Part shown: piece after piece, positions 8,312-16,842 of the stretch
How positions within the stretch are numbered: the first letter of the stretch is position 1
Layout of the letters: the number at the start of each line of letters is the position of its first letter
DNA from: JACDEA01 sp963742585
Lineage (GTDB): Bacteria; Actinomycetota; Acidimicrobiia; Acidimicrobiales; JACDEA01
Direction: 5' to 3'
Assembly (NCBI GenBank): GCA_963742585.1
Contig: CAVUMI010000009.1
Span: 1,860,001-1,924,000, forward strand
DNA length: 64,000 nt
Notes under the pieces: model-generated
What the model was told of the DNA's origin: nothing
The model's database searches: none
The model's input: the letters and a program-made list of their open reading frames with translations, nothing else
Program-made: the position numbers and the translations under genes

Positions 8312-9141
8312 GTCAGCAGCTCCTTGACCAACCGCTCGAGCGGCTCGTGGAAGTCGGGCAGAAGCGGGAGACCAGAGGCGCGCAGCGCGGCGTTGTCGAG
8401 CACCGAGTTGGCTGGGCGCGGCGCGGGAGCGGCGTAGTCCGCGGTGGTGATCGGCCGAATTCGGTCGGGGTCGGCGCCGGCCAGGCGCAGCACGTCGCGG
8501 GCCAGCTCGTACCAGGTCGTCTCGCCTTGGTTCGTGACGTGAAAGACGCCGGGACGGCGGTCGATGGCAAGGTGGCGGATCGCGCTGGCGAGGTCGGGCG
8601 TGAACGTCGGGCTGCCGCGCTGGTCCTCGACCACTCCCCAGCTCTCGCGCTCGCGGGCCAACCGCAGCATTGTCCCCACGAAGTTCGGGCCATGGGCGCC
8701 GCATACCCACGCGGTACGGACGATCGTGCTTCCTGCGTCGAGCTCGCGTTCGCCGCCGAGCTTCGACCGGCCGTAGACCGACTGGGGATTGGTCTGGTCC
8801 CACTCGCGGTACGGCTCCGAGGCGGTACCGTCGAAGACGTAGTCGGTGGACACGTACACAACGTGGGCCCCGGCCCGCCGCGCCGCCTCGGCGACGTGAC
8901 GGGTCGCGAGGGCGTTGGTGCTGAAGGCCTTCTCGGGATCGCTCTCGCACGCGTCGACTGCGGTCCACGCCGCGGCGTGGACGATCACGTCGGGCTGGCG
9001 GCCGAACACCGCGGCAAGGACAGCGTCGCGATCCGTCACATCGAGTGCGGCCCGATCACAGGAGATCACGTCGTGGTCGACAAGTGCCTCGACCAGGTCG
9101 TGGCCCAGCTGACCGCCCGCTCCCGTGACGAGGACCCGCAT
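8308..9141 (-). CDS. rfbD: dTDP-4-dehydrorhamnose reductase
   Basis: 277 residues from ATG 9141. The NADPH loop is VTGAGGQLGHDL, followed by DVTDRDAV, HAAAWTAVDACE, VSTDYVFDG and the Tyr-xxx-Lys pair in SVYGRSKLGGE, all standard for RmlD. It performs the last step of dTDP-L-rhamnose synthesis. Its start shares one base with the stop of rfbB (TGATG), and its stop overlaps the ugd start. RmlC, the 3,5-epimerase needed before this step, is not in the window. Confidence 0.93.
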   Translation of the reverse strand: MRVLVTGAGGQLGHDLVEALVDHDVISCDRAALDVTDRDAVLAAVFGRQPDVIVHAAAWTAVDACESDPEKAFSTNALATRHVAEAARRAGAHVVYVSTDYVFDGTASEPYREWDQTNPQSVYGRSKLGGERELDAGSTIVRTAWVCGAHGPNFVGTMLRLARERESWGVVEDQRGSPTFTPDLASAIRHLAIDRRPGVFHVTNQGETTWYELARDVLRLAGADPDRIRPITTADYAAPAPRPANSVLDNAALRASGLPLLPDFHEPLERLVKELLT

Positions 9142-10149
9142 CAGCCGGCTGCGCTCCATGCGTCCTCGACTACCGGCGACACGCCGCGCAGTGGCTCCCA
9201 CCAGGCGCGGTTGTCGGCGTACCAGCGGATCGTGTCGCGGACACCGTCGTCGAAGGGCACGCTGGGTTCCCACCCGAGCTCGCGGTTGATCTTCGTCCAG
9301 TCGAGCACGTATCTCCGTTCGTGCCCGGGCCGGTCCTGCACGATGGTCTTCAACGACTCGGGTTTGCCCAACGTGTCGAGGACGAGGTCGGCGATCTCGG
9401 CGATGCTCTTCTCGACCCCCGTCCCGACGTGGTACGTCTGCCCGATCTGGCCCTTGTTGAGCACCAGGTCGATTGCTCGGCAGTGGTCGACGGCATGAAT
9501 CCATTCCCGGCGGTTCTCGGTCGACGCGTAGAGCGGTAGCGCGCGGTCGTCGAGAGCGTTCGTGGCGAATAACGGGAGCACCTTCTCGGGGAACTGATTT
9601 GGGCCGTAATTGTTCGCGCAGTTGGTGATCGTGATGGGAAGCCCAAACGTGTGGAAGTAGGCCCGGACGGCGTGGTCGCCCGCCGCCTTCGACGCGTTGT
9701 AGGGCGCCAGCGGGCGATAGGGCGACTCCTCGTTGAAAGCCGCATCCGCGTCGAGGTCGAGATCGCCATAGACCTCGCAGGTGGAGACGTGATGAAAGCG
9801 ATCGACGCCGACGCGACGCGCCGCCTCGCACAGCGTCTGCGTTCCGAGCGCGTTCGTGCGGAAGAACACGCCTGGGTTCTTGATCGCGTAGCTGTTGTGC
9901 GATTCCGCGGCGAAGTTGACGATCACGTCGATGGCGTTGTCGCGGCAACGTGGTCTCGGCCAGCTCGAGGTCGCCGATGTCGCCCTGGATGAATTCATAG
10001 CGGCCGTCGAGATCGCTCAGGCTCTCGCGCCGCCCGGCGTAGGTGAGCACGTCGTAGACCACGACGCGATCGCCGGGATGAGCGTCGAGCCAGTAGCGGA
10101 CGAAGTTGGACCCGATAAAGCCGGCGCCGCCGGTCACGAGGACGTTCAT
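9141..10149 (-). CDS. rfbB: dTDP-glucose 4,6-dehydratase; split by an indel near 9945
   Basis: The first 68 residues (from ATG 10149) carry VTGGAGFIGSNFVRYWL and YEFIQGDIGDLEL. The remainder is in another frame with VNFAAESHN, VSTCEVYGDL, YNASKAAGDH (Tyr-xxx-Lys), NNYGPNQFPEK and WIHAVDHCRA, diagnostic of RmlB. Deleting one C in the GCCGC tract at about 9943-9946 restores LRDNAIDVIVNFAAESHN and a normal 335-residue protein. The gene converts dTDP-glucose to the 4-keto-6-deoxy intermediate. It is coupled to rfbD downstream. Confidence 0.88.
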
Positions 10150-10177
10150 GGCCGGGCCAGGCTATCGGAGCAGTCGC

Positions 10178-11242
10178 TCAGGCCAGGTCGACCTGGGAGT
10201 GATCGCCCAGGAGCAGGCGGGTGGCGCGGGGACGCTGGCCCGATCGGAAGATCTCGGCGTGCTTACCGATCAACGAGTCGACGATTCGGTCGCCGGCGTC
10301 GGTGATGCGGCTGCCTTCGAGAACGACTGAATGGTCGACTTCGGAGTGCGTTATCTCGCAATCAGGGCCAATCGCGCTGAAAGGCCCGACATAACTGTCG
10401 ATCACCCTTGTGCCCGCGCCGATTATCGCCGGGCCGCGAACGGTGGAGTTGACCACTTCGGCGCCCTTCTCGATGATCACCCGGCCTTCGAGGCGCGATG
10501 CCTCGTCCACCTTGCCCGACACGCGCGTTTCGATCGTTTCGAGCATGAGCCGGTTGGCTTCGAGCAGGGGTGTGAGCTTGCCGGTGTCGATCCACCATCC
10601 CTCGAGGACGCGTGATCGCACCGTGTGGCCGTTGTCGATGAGCCACTGAATGGCGTCGGTGATCTCGAGCTCGCCGCGCGCCGAGGGCTGGATCGCTCGC
10701 ACGGCCGCGTTGATCGTGCGATCGAACAGATACACGCCCACCAGTGCCAGGTCGGAGGGCGGGACGACGGGCTTCTCGACGAGGCGCACCACCCGCTCAC
10801 CATCAGGTGAGAGCTCGGCGACGCCAAAGCGTTGTGGATCGGGAACGTGACACAGGAGAATCTGTGCGGCCGCCGGCTCCCGGTTTTCGAGGAACTGGCG
10901 CAGGTCCTGCTGGAGCAGGTTGTCGCCGAGGTACATGACGAAGTCGTCGTTGCCCAAGAACTCACCGGCGATCAGGACGCAGTGAGCCAGCCCCAACGGC
11001 GCATCCTGCGGGATATAGGTGACGTTCGCGTTCCAGCGGCCACCGTCGCCGACCGCGCCTTTGATCTCGTCGGCGGTCTCGCCCACGACGATCCCGATTT
11101 CAGTGATCCCGGCATCGACCAGGTTCTCGATGACGAAGAACAGGATGGGCTTGTTGGCGACCGGCACTAGTTGCTTCGCGCTCGTATGCGTGATCGGACG
11201 CAGCCGCGTGCCGCTCCCCCCGGCGAGTATCAAGCCCTTCAT
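10178..11242 (-). CDS. rfbA: glucose-1-phosphate thymidylyltransferase, long form with beta-helix domain
   Basis: 354 residues. The nucleotidyltransferase domain begins LILAGGSGTRLRPIT and has PVANKPI, VMYLGDNLL, VEKP and GWWIDTGK. After about residue 245 come hexapeptide-repeat coils (VSGKVDEAS, VIIEKGAEVVNSTVRGPAII), giving the longer RmlA form common in archaea and actinobacteria rather than the roughly 290-residue enterobacterial form. It makes dTDP-glucose, the first step toward dTDP-rhamnose. I chose ATG 11242 because a GAGG lies nine bases ahead of it. ATG 11251 is the alternative. Confidence 0.9.
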   Translation of the reverse strand: MKGLILAGGSGTRLRPITHTSAKQLVPVANKPILFFVIENLVDAGITEIGIVVGETADEIKGAVGDGGRWNANVTYIPQDAPLGLAHCVLIAGEFLGNDDFVMYLGDNLLQQDLRQFLENREPAAAQILLCHVPDPQRFGVAELSPDGERVVRLVEKPVVPPSDLALVGVYLFDRTINAAVRAIQPSARGELEITDAIQWLIDNGHTVRSRVLEGWWIDTGKLTPLLEANRLMLETIETRVSGKVDEASRLEGRVIIEKGAEVVNSTVRGPAIIGAGTRVIDSYVGPFSAIGPDCEITHSEVDHSVVLEGSRITDAGDRIVDSLIGKHAEIFRSGQRPRATRLLLGDHSQVDLA

Positions 11243-11262
11243 TGGCGACATCCTCGCGTGGC

Positions 11263-12726
11263 CTAGCAGCTGAGGCCGGTTGAGGCGCCCTTGGACTGTG
11301 GCTTCGCGCCGGCCGGAGCCGTCGCGGTGGTGGGCGTGGTTGCCGCCGCCCCTTCACCCGGCGCTCGAATCGCGCCCAAGGCGGTACCGGTGATGAACTC
11401 CACGTCGACCCCCTGCAACGTGAGGTCCTGCTTGAGCTGCACAGCCCCCTGCACATAGGCCGCCACGAGGCGCGCCTTCAAAAGCTGGCCGCGTCCATAG
11501 CTGACAACCGGTGTCGTGTAGTTGAACGCCTTCGCGTCCCCGGTACCGGAGATGTTGAAGTCGAACTGCTGGAGCTTGGCCGCGGTCTGGCCGCCTTGGC
11601 CCCCAACACCGGAACCGTTGAGCACGCGGACCTTGACGGTGTTGGGCAGGATGTTCGGCGGCGGGCCACCTGTTGTCGGCAACGTCTTGCCGGTGAAGCG
11701 ATCGATGATCGCCTGCGCTTCGGGCTGCTTGAGGCGGAGCACCGACGCTCCCCCGATCGTGGCGTTGACACCCGGCAGCGTGAGCATGTCGACGGCGTCG
11801 GGCTCCAACGACCTGAACCGCTTACCCAGCGTGGCGATGTCGCGCGTCGAGAGCGCCTTGTCGATCTTCACGTACTTGACGCCCTGATTGACGAGACCCG
11901 GGAGCTTCAACGGATTCCGCGCGCCGCGCGAGATCGCCTTGCGCATGACGCGGCGGATGAAGTCCTGCTGCCGTTGGATGCGTCCCAGATCGGCCCGCGG
12001 ATCGAACCGCCACCGGCCCGACTCGAACGTTTCGAAGTTACGGCTGCGCGCGTAGGCCAACGCCTGGTCGCCGTTGAGCTTGACGCAACCGGCCGTCTTG
12101 ATGTCGAGGCCCGCAAGCTTGTCGCGGGCCGGAGCAGGGAACGGGATCGTGACACCGTCGACGCTGTTGACGATTCCCTTGAAGCCGACGAAGTCAACCG
12201 AGACGTAATGGTCGATCGGAATGCCGAGGGTCTGGGTGATCGTGTTGATGAGGGTGCGTGCGCCTTCCTCCAGCGTCGACGCTTCGAAGGCGGTGTTGAT
12301 CCGATCCGAGCGCCTGGTGCCGGCGATCTGGACGTATGTGTCGCGAGGGATGGAGAGAATCGCCGCTTTCTCCTCGCGCGGGTCAACGTGCATGACCATG
12401 ATCGTGTCGCTTCGCTGGCCAGCGACGACCGATGCTCCGAAGCTCTTCTGGTCTTGAGCCGACAGGTTCGAGCGGGTGTCAGAACCAACGAGCAAGACGT
12501 TCATCGCGGTGCCCGGATCGTCATCGCCGCAACGCCGCAACGCGTTGCAAAGGTCGATCTTGTCGATCTGGCTGTACTTGAGTCGTACGTAGCCGTAGCC
12601 CGCCGCGGTGAACAGCACACAGAACGCAACAAAGATGTTTGCGCCAATGAGGAGTCGGCGGGGCCAGCGCCGGGGGGCCAGCGCCCCCGCGGGCCTGTGT
12701 GCCACGTCGCGAACGCTAGTCGGCAT
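11263..12726 (-). CDS. LytR-CpsA-Psr family cell-wall glycopolymer ligase with LytR_C domain
   Basis: 487 residues: a basic cytoplasmic N-terminus, one transmembrane helix (about 24-46), the LCP domain and a C-terminal LytR_C domain (NTVKVRVLNGSGVGG, around 370). LCP signatures include NVLLVGSDTR, RSDTIMVMHVDP, SIPRDTYV, DHYVSVDFVGF, the catalytic arginine region LAYARSRNFE, and the RQQDFIRRV helix. LCP proteins transfer lipid-linked glycopolymers onto peptidoglycan, so this is the likely export-end enzyme for the polymer built by the neighbouring genes. The tail is Thr/Ala/Pro-rich. Start ATG 12726 leaves 10 bp to the divergent transferase. Confidence 0.9.
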   Translation of the reverse strand: MPTSVRDVAHRPAGALAPRRWPRRLLIGANIFVAFCVLFTAAGYGYVRLKYSQIDKIDLCNALRRCGDDDPGTAMNVLLVGSDTRSNLSAQDQKSFGASVVAGQRSDTIMVMHVDPREEKAAILSIPRDTYVQIAGTRRSDRINTAFEASTLEEGARTLINTITQTLGIPIDHYVSVDFVGFKGIVNSVDGVTIPFPAPARDKLAGLDIKTAGCVKLNGDQALAYARSRNFETFESGRWRFDPRADLGRIQRQQDFIRRVMRKAISRGARNPLKLPGLVNQGVKYVKIDKALSTRDIATLGKRFRSLEPDAVDMLTLPGVNATIGGASVLRLKQPEAQAIIDRFTGKTLPTTGGPPPNILPNTVKVRVLNGSGVGGQGGQTAAKLQQFDFNISGTGDAKAFNYTTPVVSYGRGQLLKARLVAAYVQGAVQLKQDLTLQGVDVEFITGTALGAIRAPGEGAAATTPTTATAPAGAKPQSKGASTGLSC

Positions 12727-12736
12727 ACTCGCGTGA

Positions 12737-13741
12737 ATGGTGTCGGTGGTCGTGCTCAACTACAACGGCGGGTCGCTGGTGCGCGCCTGCCTGGCGTCGC
12801 TCACCGCGCAGGCACTCCAACCGACCGAGATCGTGTGCGTCGACAACGGCTCCACGGATGACTCGGCGGCAGCGATCGAGGCCGAGTTCCCGCACGTCAC
12901 GCTGCTCCGGCTGGGAGCCAACACCGGATTCGCCACGGGCATGAACCGCGGGATCGCCGCCACCAGTGGCGAGTTCGTCACGCTCCTCAACCTCGACGTG
13001 ACCCTCGAGCCCGCGTATCTCTCGGCGTGCGTTGCCGCGCTCGCCGCCGACCCCGGGCTTGGCGGCGTCACCGGCAAGTTGCTCCGGCCCGAGGATCGCG
13101 TCCCCGCAATCATCGACACGACCGGCCATGTCGTCTACCGGAACCGTCGAGCGGTCGACCGCGGGGAGCGCGAGTCCGACCACGGGCAGTACGACGGCGA
13201 CACCGTGCTGTTCAGTATCTGTGCCGCCGCGCCCTGCTACCGGCGGGCGATGCTCGAAGACGTCGCGCTCGACGGCCAATACTTCGACGAGGACTTCTTC
13301 ATGTACTTCGAGGACTTCGACTTGTCGTGGCGCGCGCAGATCCGCGGTTGGCGCCACGCGTTCGAGCCGGCAGCCGTGGGCCGGCACCACCGCGGCGGCA
13401 GCGGCGGAAAAGCGGCCACCGCGATCCTCGCGTGCAACCATCGCAACCGGCTACTCGTGATGCTGCACAACGATGCTCCGAGGAGCTTCCTGAAGCACCT
13501 GCCGGGAATCGCGTACACCGAGCTACGCGCCAGTCTCCACATGCTCTCGCGCCGGCCTGCGGCGCTCGTCCTCGCCTGGGCGCAGTTCATCAAGCTGCTA
13601 CCCCGGCAGCTCGCGAAGCGACGCGCCATCCAGCAGGGCCGCCGGGTTGGTTGGAGAGATCTCGAGCCGTCGTTCCAGCCGTACGAGTACGGGATCCGCG
13701 CGGCTGTACGCCGGAAGCGCGAGCGCGCGGCCATCAAATGA
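12737..13741 (+). CDS. GT2-family glycosyltransferase
   Basis: 334 residues with the GT-A core: VVVLNYNGG at the N-terminus, VCVDNGSTDDS, NTGFATGMNRG, LLNLDV in place of DxD, and the acceptor loop YFDEDFFMYFEDFDLSWR. The C-terminus has hydrophobic and basic helices that may lie on the membrane. It resembles the 5255-6115 transferase and is probably another rhamnosyl- or hexosyltransferase of the same polymer. Its stop overlaps the start of the next transferase (ATGA). Confidence 0.85.
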   Translation: MVSVVVLNYNGGSLVRACLASLTAQALQPTEIVCVDNGSTDDSAAAIEAEFPHVTLLRLGANTGFATGMNRGIAATSGEFVTLLNLDVTLEPAYLSACVAALAADPGLGGVTGKLLRPEDRVPAIIDTTGHVVYRNRRAVDRGERESDHGQYDGDTVLFSICAAAPCYRRAMLEDVALDGQYFDEDFFMYFEDFDLSWRAQIRGWRHAFEPAAVGRHHRGGSGGKAATAILACNHRNRLLVMLHNDAPRSFLKHLPGIAYTELRASLHMLSRRPAALVLAWAQFIKLLPRQLAKRRAIQQGRRVGWRDLEPSFQPYEYGIRAAVRRKRERAAIK

Positions 13742-14952
13742 GAGTCGGAATTCATGGCGATCCGGCCGCGCACCAGATCCCTGGCGGTATTGGCGTCTAC
13801 GTGCGCCGACTGGTCGAGCAGCTCCTCGGCGCCCCGGACGGCAACGAGTACCGGGTCATCGTTTCGAAATTCCCGGCGGCGCCGTTGTACACGGCGTGGA
13901 ATTACCTGGGTCGCCCGAGGGTCAAGGGCACGTTCGACATCATCCACGCGACCGGCCTGGCCATCCCGCCGGCGCGCGGCGCGGCGTTGGTCGCCACGGT
14001 TCACGACCTTGCCGTGATCGAGCGGCCCGCGGTGGTCCCCCAACCGTGGCGCCAGGTGTACCGAAAGGGGCTACGGATCGCGGTGTCCCGAGCGGATGTG
14101 ATCTGTGCGGTCTCGGCGGCGACGAGGACGGCGCTCATCGACAGGTACGGCGTGGCGCCCGACCGCATCGTCCTCACACTGCCGGCGCCCAACCTCACGC
14201 CAGCCTCGGAGCGCGACGACGGGGTGTTCCAACGCCTCGGGATTGCCGAGCCTTTCGTCCTGAACGTCGGCACGCTCGAGCCGCGCAAGAACCAGGTCGG
14301 CCTGGTCAGAGCGTTCAGGCGGGCCGGCGATCGACTCGCCGAGCACACCCTGGTGATCGCGGGCATTCCCGGGTGGGGACGCGACGCGCTCGTGCAGGAG
14401 ATCGGTGACGACACCGGGCGAGTGCTGCTCACCGGCCGCGTCACCGACGCGGAATTGACCGCCCTCTATACGCGTGCCGCGGTGTTCGCCCTGCCGTCGC
14501 TGGACGAAGGCTTCGGCCTCCCGATGGTCGAGGCCCTGGCCTTCGGCATCCCCGCGGTGGTCAGCGCCGTGCCCGCGCTCGCCGAGGTCGCCGGTGACGC
14601 GGCGATACTCGTCGCGGCGACCGACACCGAACAACTGGCCGACGCCCTAGTCCAGTTGGCGCAGGACGATGCCCTGCGCGCGCGACTGTCGGCCGCGGCC
14701 CGAACGCAGGCGGCCCGGTTCAGTTGGGCGGCTACCGCCGCCGCCACCCGCGAGGCCTACGCCATAGCGGGAGCGCGTCGACGGTCTCACTCGTCGTCAC
14801 CATGCTCAATGAAGCCGACACCGTCGGCGCGCTCCTCGACGCATTGGATGGGCAGTCCCGCCCGCCGGACGAGATTGTCATCGTCGACGGTGGCTCCACC
14901 GACGGTACCGTCGAGATCCTCGAGCGATGGGCCGGCGGCAGGCCCGGCGTGA
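13738..14952 (+). CDS. GT4-family glycosyltransferase (frame runs on past the domain end)
   Basis: From ATG 13738 the protein shows GT-B family-4 features: GGIGVYVRRLVEQL at the N-terminus, DIIHATG, VATVHDLAV, ICAVSAATRTALIDRYG, VLNVGTLEPRKNQVGL, VLLTGRVTDAEL and the nucleotide-sugar site LPSLDEGFGLPMVEALAFG. The family-like sequence ends near REAYAIAGARR (about 14782). The open frame then continues for 57 unconserved residues on top of the next gene, whose first residues lack a good start. I suspect a lost stop caused by a small indel near 14765-14790. The real end is probably close to 14785. Confidence 0.8.
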   Translation: MRVGIHGDPAAHQIPGGIGVYVRRLVEQLLGAPDGNEYRVIVSKFPAAPLYTAWNYLGRPRVKGTFDIIHATGLAIPPARGAALVATVHDLAVIERPAVVPQPWRQVYRKGLRIAVSRADVICAVSAATRTALIDRYGVAPDRIVLTLPAPNLTPASERDDGVFQRLGIAEPFVLNVGTLEPRKNQVGLVRAFRRAGDRLAEHTLVIAGIPGWGRDALVQEIGDDTGRVLLTGRVTDAELTALYTRAAVFALPSLDEGFGLPMVEALAFGIPAVVSAVPALAEVAGDAAILVAATDTEQLADALVQLAQDDALRARLSAAARTQAARFSWAATAAATREAYAIAGARRRSHSSSPCSMKPTPSARSSTHWMGSPARRTRLSSSTVAPPTVPSRSSSDGPAAGPA

Positions 14953-15710
14953 TCGTCGCGGCCGCGGCCGGGGCCAACATCGCCGCCGGGCGCAACGCGG
15001 CCATCCGGCGAGCAGCCGGGCCAATAGTCGCAGTGACCGACGCGGGCTGCATACCGGGTCCCGAGTGGTTGGCTGCGCTGGTCGCCGGCTTCGCAACGCC
15101 CGGTACGGACGTCGTGATGGGCTTCTACCGGCCGGACCCACGCTCGGGGTTCGAGCGCTTCCTCGCATACGTGAACTTGCCCGGTGTCGACGAGATCGAT
15201 CCGGCGAAGTTCATGCCGTCCTCCAGGTCGGTCGCCTTCCACAAGGCGGCGTGGGAGAAGGCCGGCGGCTATCCCGAATGGTTGGCCATCGGCGAGGACA
15301 TGTACTTCAACTTCCGCCTGCTCGACGCTGGTGCGCAGCGAGTGTTCGCACCGACCGCCATTGTGCGCTGGCGGCTGCGACCCAACCTCCGGTCGTGCCT
15401 CAAGCAGTACTACCGGTACGCGCGCGGCGACGGCATCGCCGGGATGTACCCGCGGCGTCATCTCATGCGCTTCGCGACCTATACCGGTGGCTTGGCGCTC
15501 GCCGCGCTGGCGGTCACCCGTCCCGTCCTCTTCATCGCGCTGGCGGCGGCTGTCGTGATGCGGATGATTCCCGCGTACCGTCGCCTCCCCCGCCGCGACT
15601 TCTTGCTTGGGCTGGTCGCGCTGCCACTCCTCGAGGTCGCGCTGGATGCCGCGAAGATGGCCGGGTACCTGGCCGGGCTGACTAGACGGGGAGACCGAGA
15701 CCGCGGCTAA
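14724..15710 (+). CDS. GT2-family glycosyltransferase with C-terminal membrane helices; start unclear
   Basis: The recognisable protein starts at about 14787 with STVSLVVTMLNEADTV. It then has IVDGGSTDGTVEIL, AAGRNAAIRRA, VTDAGCIP, an AAWEKAGGYPEWLAIGEDMYF acceptor region, a basic segment (LKQYYRYARGDG) and two hydrophobic helices near the C-terminus. No ATG or GTG lies in frame just before the first core strand. The only upstream candidate is TTG 14724, inside the previous gene. Either the start codon has been lost to an indel or translation depends on re-initiation. The 3' end overlaps the convergent acyl-CoA dehydrogenase by 29 bp. Confidence 0.78.
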   Translation: MGGYRRRHPRGLRHSGSASTVSLVVTMLNEADTVGALLDALDGQSRPPDEIVIVDGGSTDGTVEILERWAGGRPGVIVAAAAGANIAAGRNAAIRRAAGPIVAVTDAGCIPGPEWLAALVAGFATPGTDVVMGFYRPDPRSGFERFLAYVNLPGVDEIDPAKFMPSSRSVAFHKAAWEKAGGYPEWLAIGEDMYFNFRLLDAGAQRVFAPTAIVRWRLRPNLRSCLKQYYRYARGDGIAGMYPRRHLMRFATYTGGLALAALAVTRPVLFIALAAAVVMRMIPAYRRLPRRDFLLGLVALPLLEVALDAAKMAGYLAGLTRRGDRDRG

Positions 15711-16818
15711 TGACCAGCCGCTGGATCTCGCTGGTGCCCTCACCGATCTCGAGAATCTTGGCGTCGCGGTAGAACCGGCTCACCGGCGTCTCGTCGACGA
15801 ACCCGTAGCCGCCAAAGATCTGCGTCGCCTCACGCGTCGCGGTCACCGCCGCCTCAGTGGCGTGCAGTTTGGCCAGGGCGGCGGCTTGCTTGAAGGGCCG
15901 GCCATTGTCCTTCAGCCACGCTGCCTTGTACGTGAGTAGGCGCGCCGTCTCGACCATGACCTCGAGATCGGCGCACTTGAAGGCGATGGCCTGGTTGCGC
16001 CCGATAGGACCGCCGAAGGCCTGGCGCTCCTGCGCATAGGCGACGCTGTGCTCGAGGCAGGCCTGCGCGAGACCCACGGCGAGCGCGGCGATCGCGATGC
16101 GACCGTCGTCGAGGATGGCGAGAAACTGGCGGAGCCCGGCACCCTCCTCGCCGAGAAGATGGTCGGCCGGAACCTGGCAGTTGTCGAACCGCAGTCCGTG
16201 CGTGTCCGAGGCATGCCATCCCATCTTGCGATACGGAGGCTCGACCACGAGACCTTCGGTACCCGCGGGAACCACGATGGCGGAGATACCCGTCCCTGTG
16301 CGGGCGGTGACAGTGATGATCGAGGTGATCGACGTCCCGGAGTTGGTGATGAAGGCCTTGGCGCCGTCGATCACCCAGTTGCCGTCCTGCAACTGCGCAC
16401 GCGTTCGGGTCGCACCGGCGTCACTGCCGGCATCGGGCTCGGTGAGCCCGAACGCGCCGAGTCGCCGGCCCGCGCAGAGGTCGGGGAGCCACTTCTGCCG
16501 CTGCTCCTCGGTGCCGAACCTATAGATGGGATTGGCGCCGAGGCCCACACCGGCGGAGAGGGTGATCGCCATCGAGCTGTCGACCCGACCCAGCTCCTCG
16601 ATCGCGAGGCAGACGGTCGTGAAGTCGGCGTTGGAACCGCCGTACTCCTCCGGGAACGGTAGACCGAACAGTCCCAATTCCCCCATGGCCAGGACGATGT
16701 CGACCGGGAAGGTGTGATCACGGTCCCAGGCCTCGGCCTGCGGCGCGATCTCGCTCTCGGCGAAGTCGCGCACGACCTTGCGGAAGGCGTCCTGCTCTGG
16801 CGTGAGATCGAAATCCAC
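15682..16818 (-). CDS. acyl-CoA dehydrogenase
   Basis: 378 residues from GTG 16818. It starts DFDLTPEQDAFRKVVRDFAE and has the FAD/substrate signatures LTEPDAGSDAGATRT and FITNSGTS. The region around DGRIAIAALAVG and YAQERQAFG is conserved, and the C-terminus has the ACAD-2 segment QIFGGYGFVDETPVSRFYRDAK. The base is probably the Glu in EIGEGTSEIQ, as in short-chain/butyryl-CoA dehydrogenases. It oxidises an acyl-CoA at the alpha-beta position using electron-transfer flavoprotein. Upstream in-frame sequence lies inside pabB and is not coding. A -10 motif sits exactly six bases from the chosen start. Confidence 0.92.
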   Translation of the reverse strand: MDFDLTPEQDAFRKVVRDFAESEIAPQAEAWDRDHTFPVDIVLAMGELGLFGLPFPEEYGGSNADFTTVCLAIEELGRVDSSMAITLSAGVGLGANPIYRFGTEEQRQKWLPDLCAGRRLGAFGLTEPDAGSDAGATRTRAQLQDGNWVIDGAKAFITNSGTSITSIITVTARTGTGISAIVVPAGTEGLVVEPPYRKMGWHASDTHGLRFDNCQVPADHLLGEEGAGLRQFLAILDDGRIAIAALAVGLAQACLEHSVAYAQERQAFGGPIGRNQAIAFKCADLEVMVETARLLTYKAAWLKDNGRPFKQAAALAKLHATEAAVTATREATQIFGGYGFVDETPVSRFYRDAKILEIGEGTSEIQRLVISRGLGLPV

Positions 16819-16830
16819 GCGTGGATGGTA
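16819..16830 (-). promoter_or_regulatory. leaderless promoter -10 (TACCAT) for the acyl-CoA dehydrogenase
   Basis: TACCAT (16825-16830, minus strand) lies exactly six bases before the GTG at 16818. This decides the start over the long upstream open frame and indicates a leaderless mRNA. Confidence 0.45.
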
Positions 16831-16842
16831 AACCTGCCACCG

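Noticed and set aside
7037..8968. A 643-codon frame suggesting an extended UDP-glucose dehydrogenase
   Set aside because: The Arg-rich extension is rfbD read in the wrong frame; Ugd proteins start at the MTAHVAVIG position.
8308..10149. A 613-codon open frame spanning rfbB and rfbD, which could look like a fusion protein
   Set aside because: It is rfbD joined to the first 68 codons of rfbB by a frame shift; the middle part is out of frame with conserved RmlB sequence.
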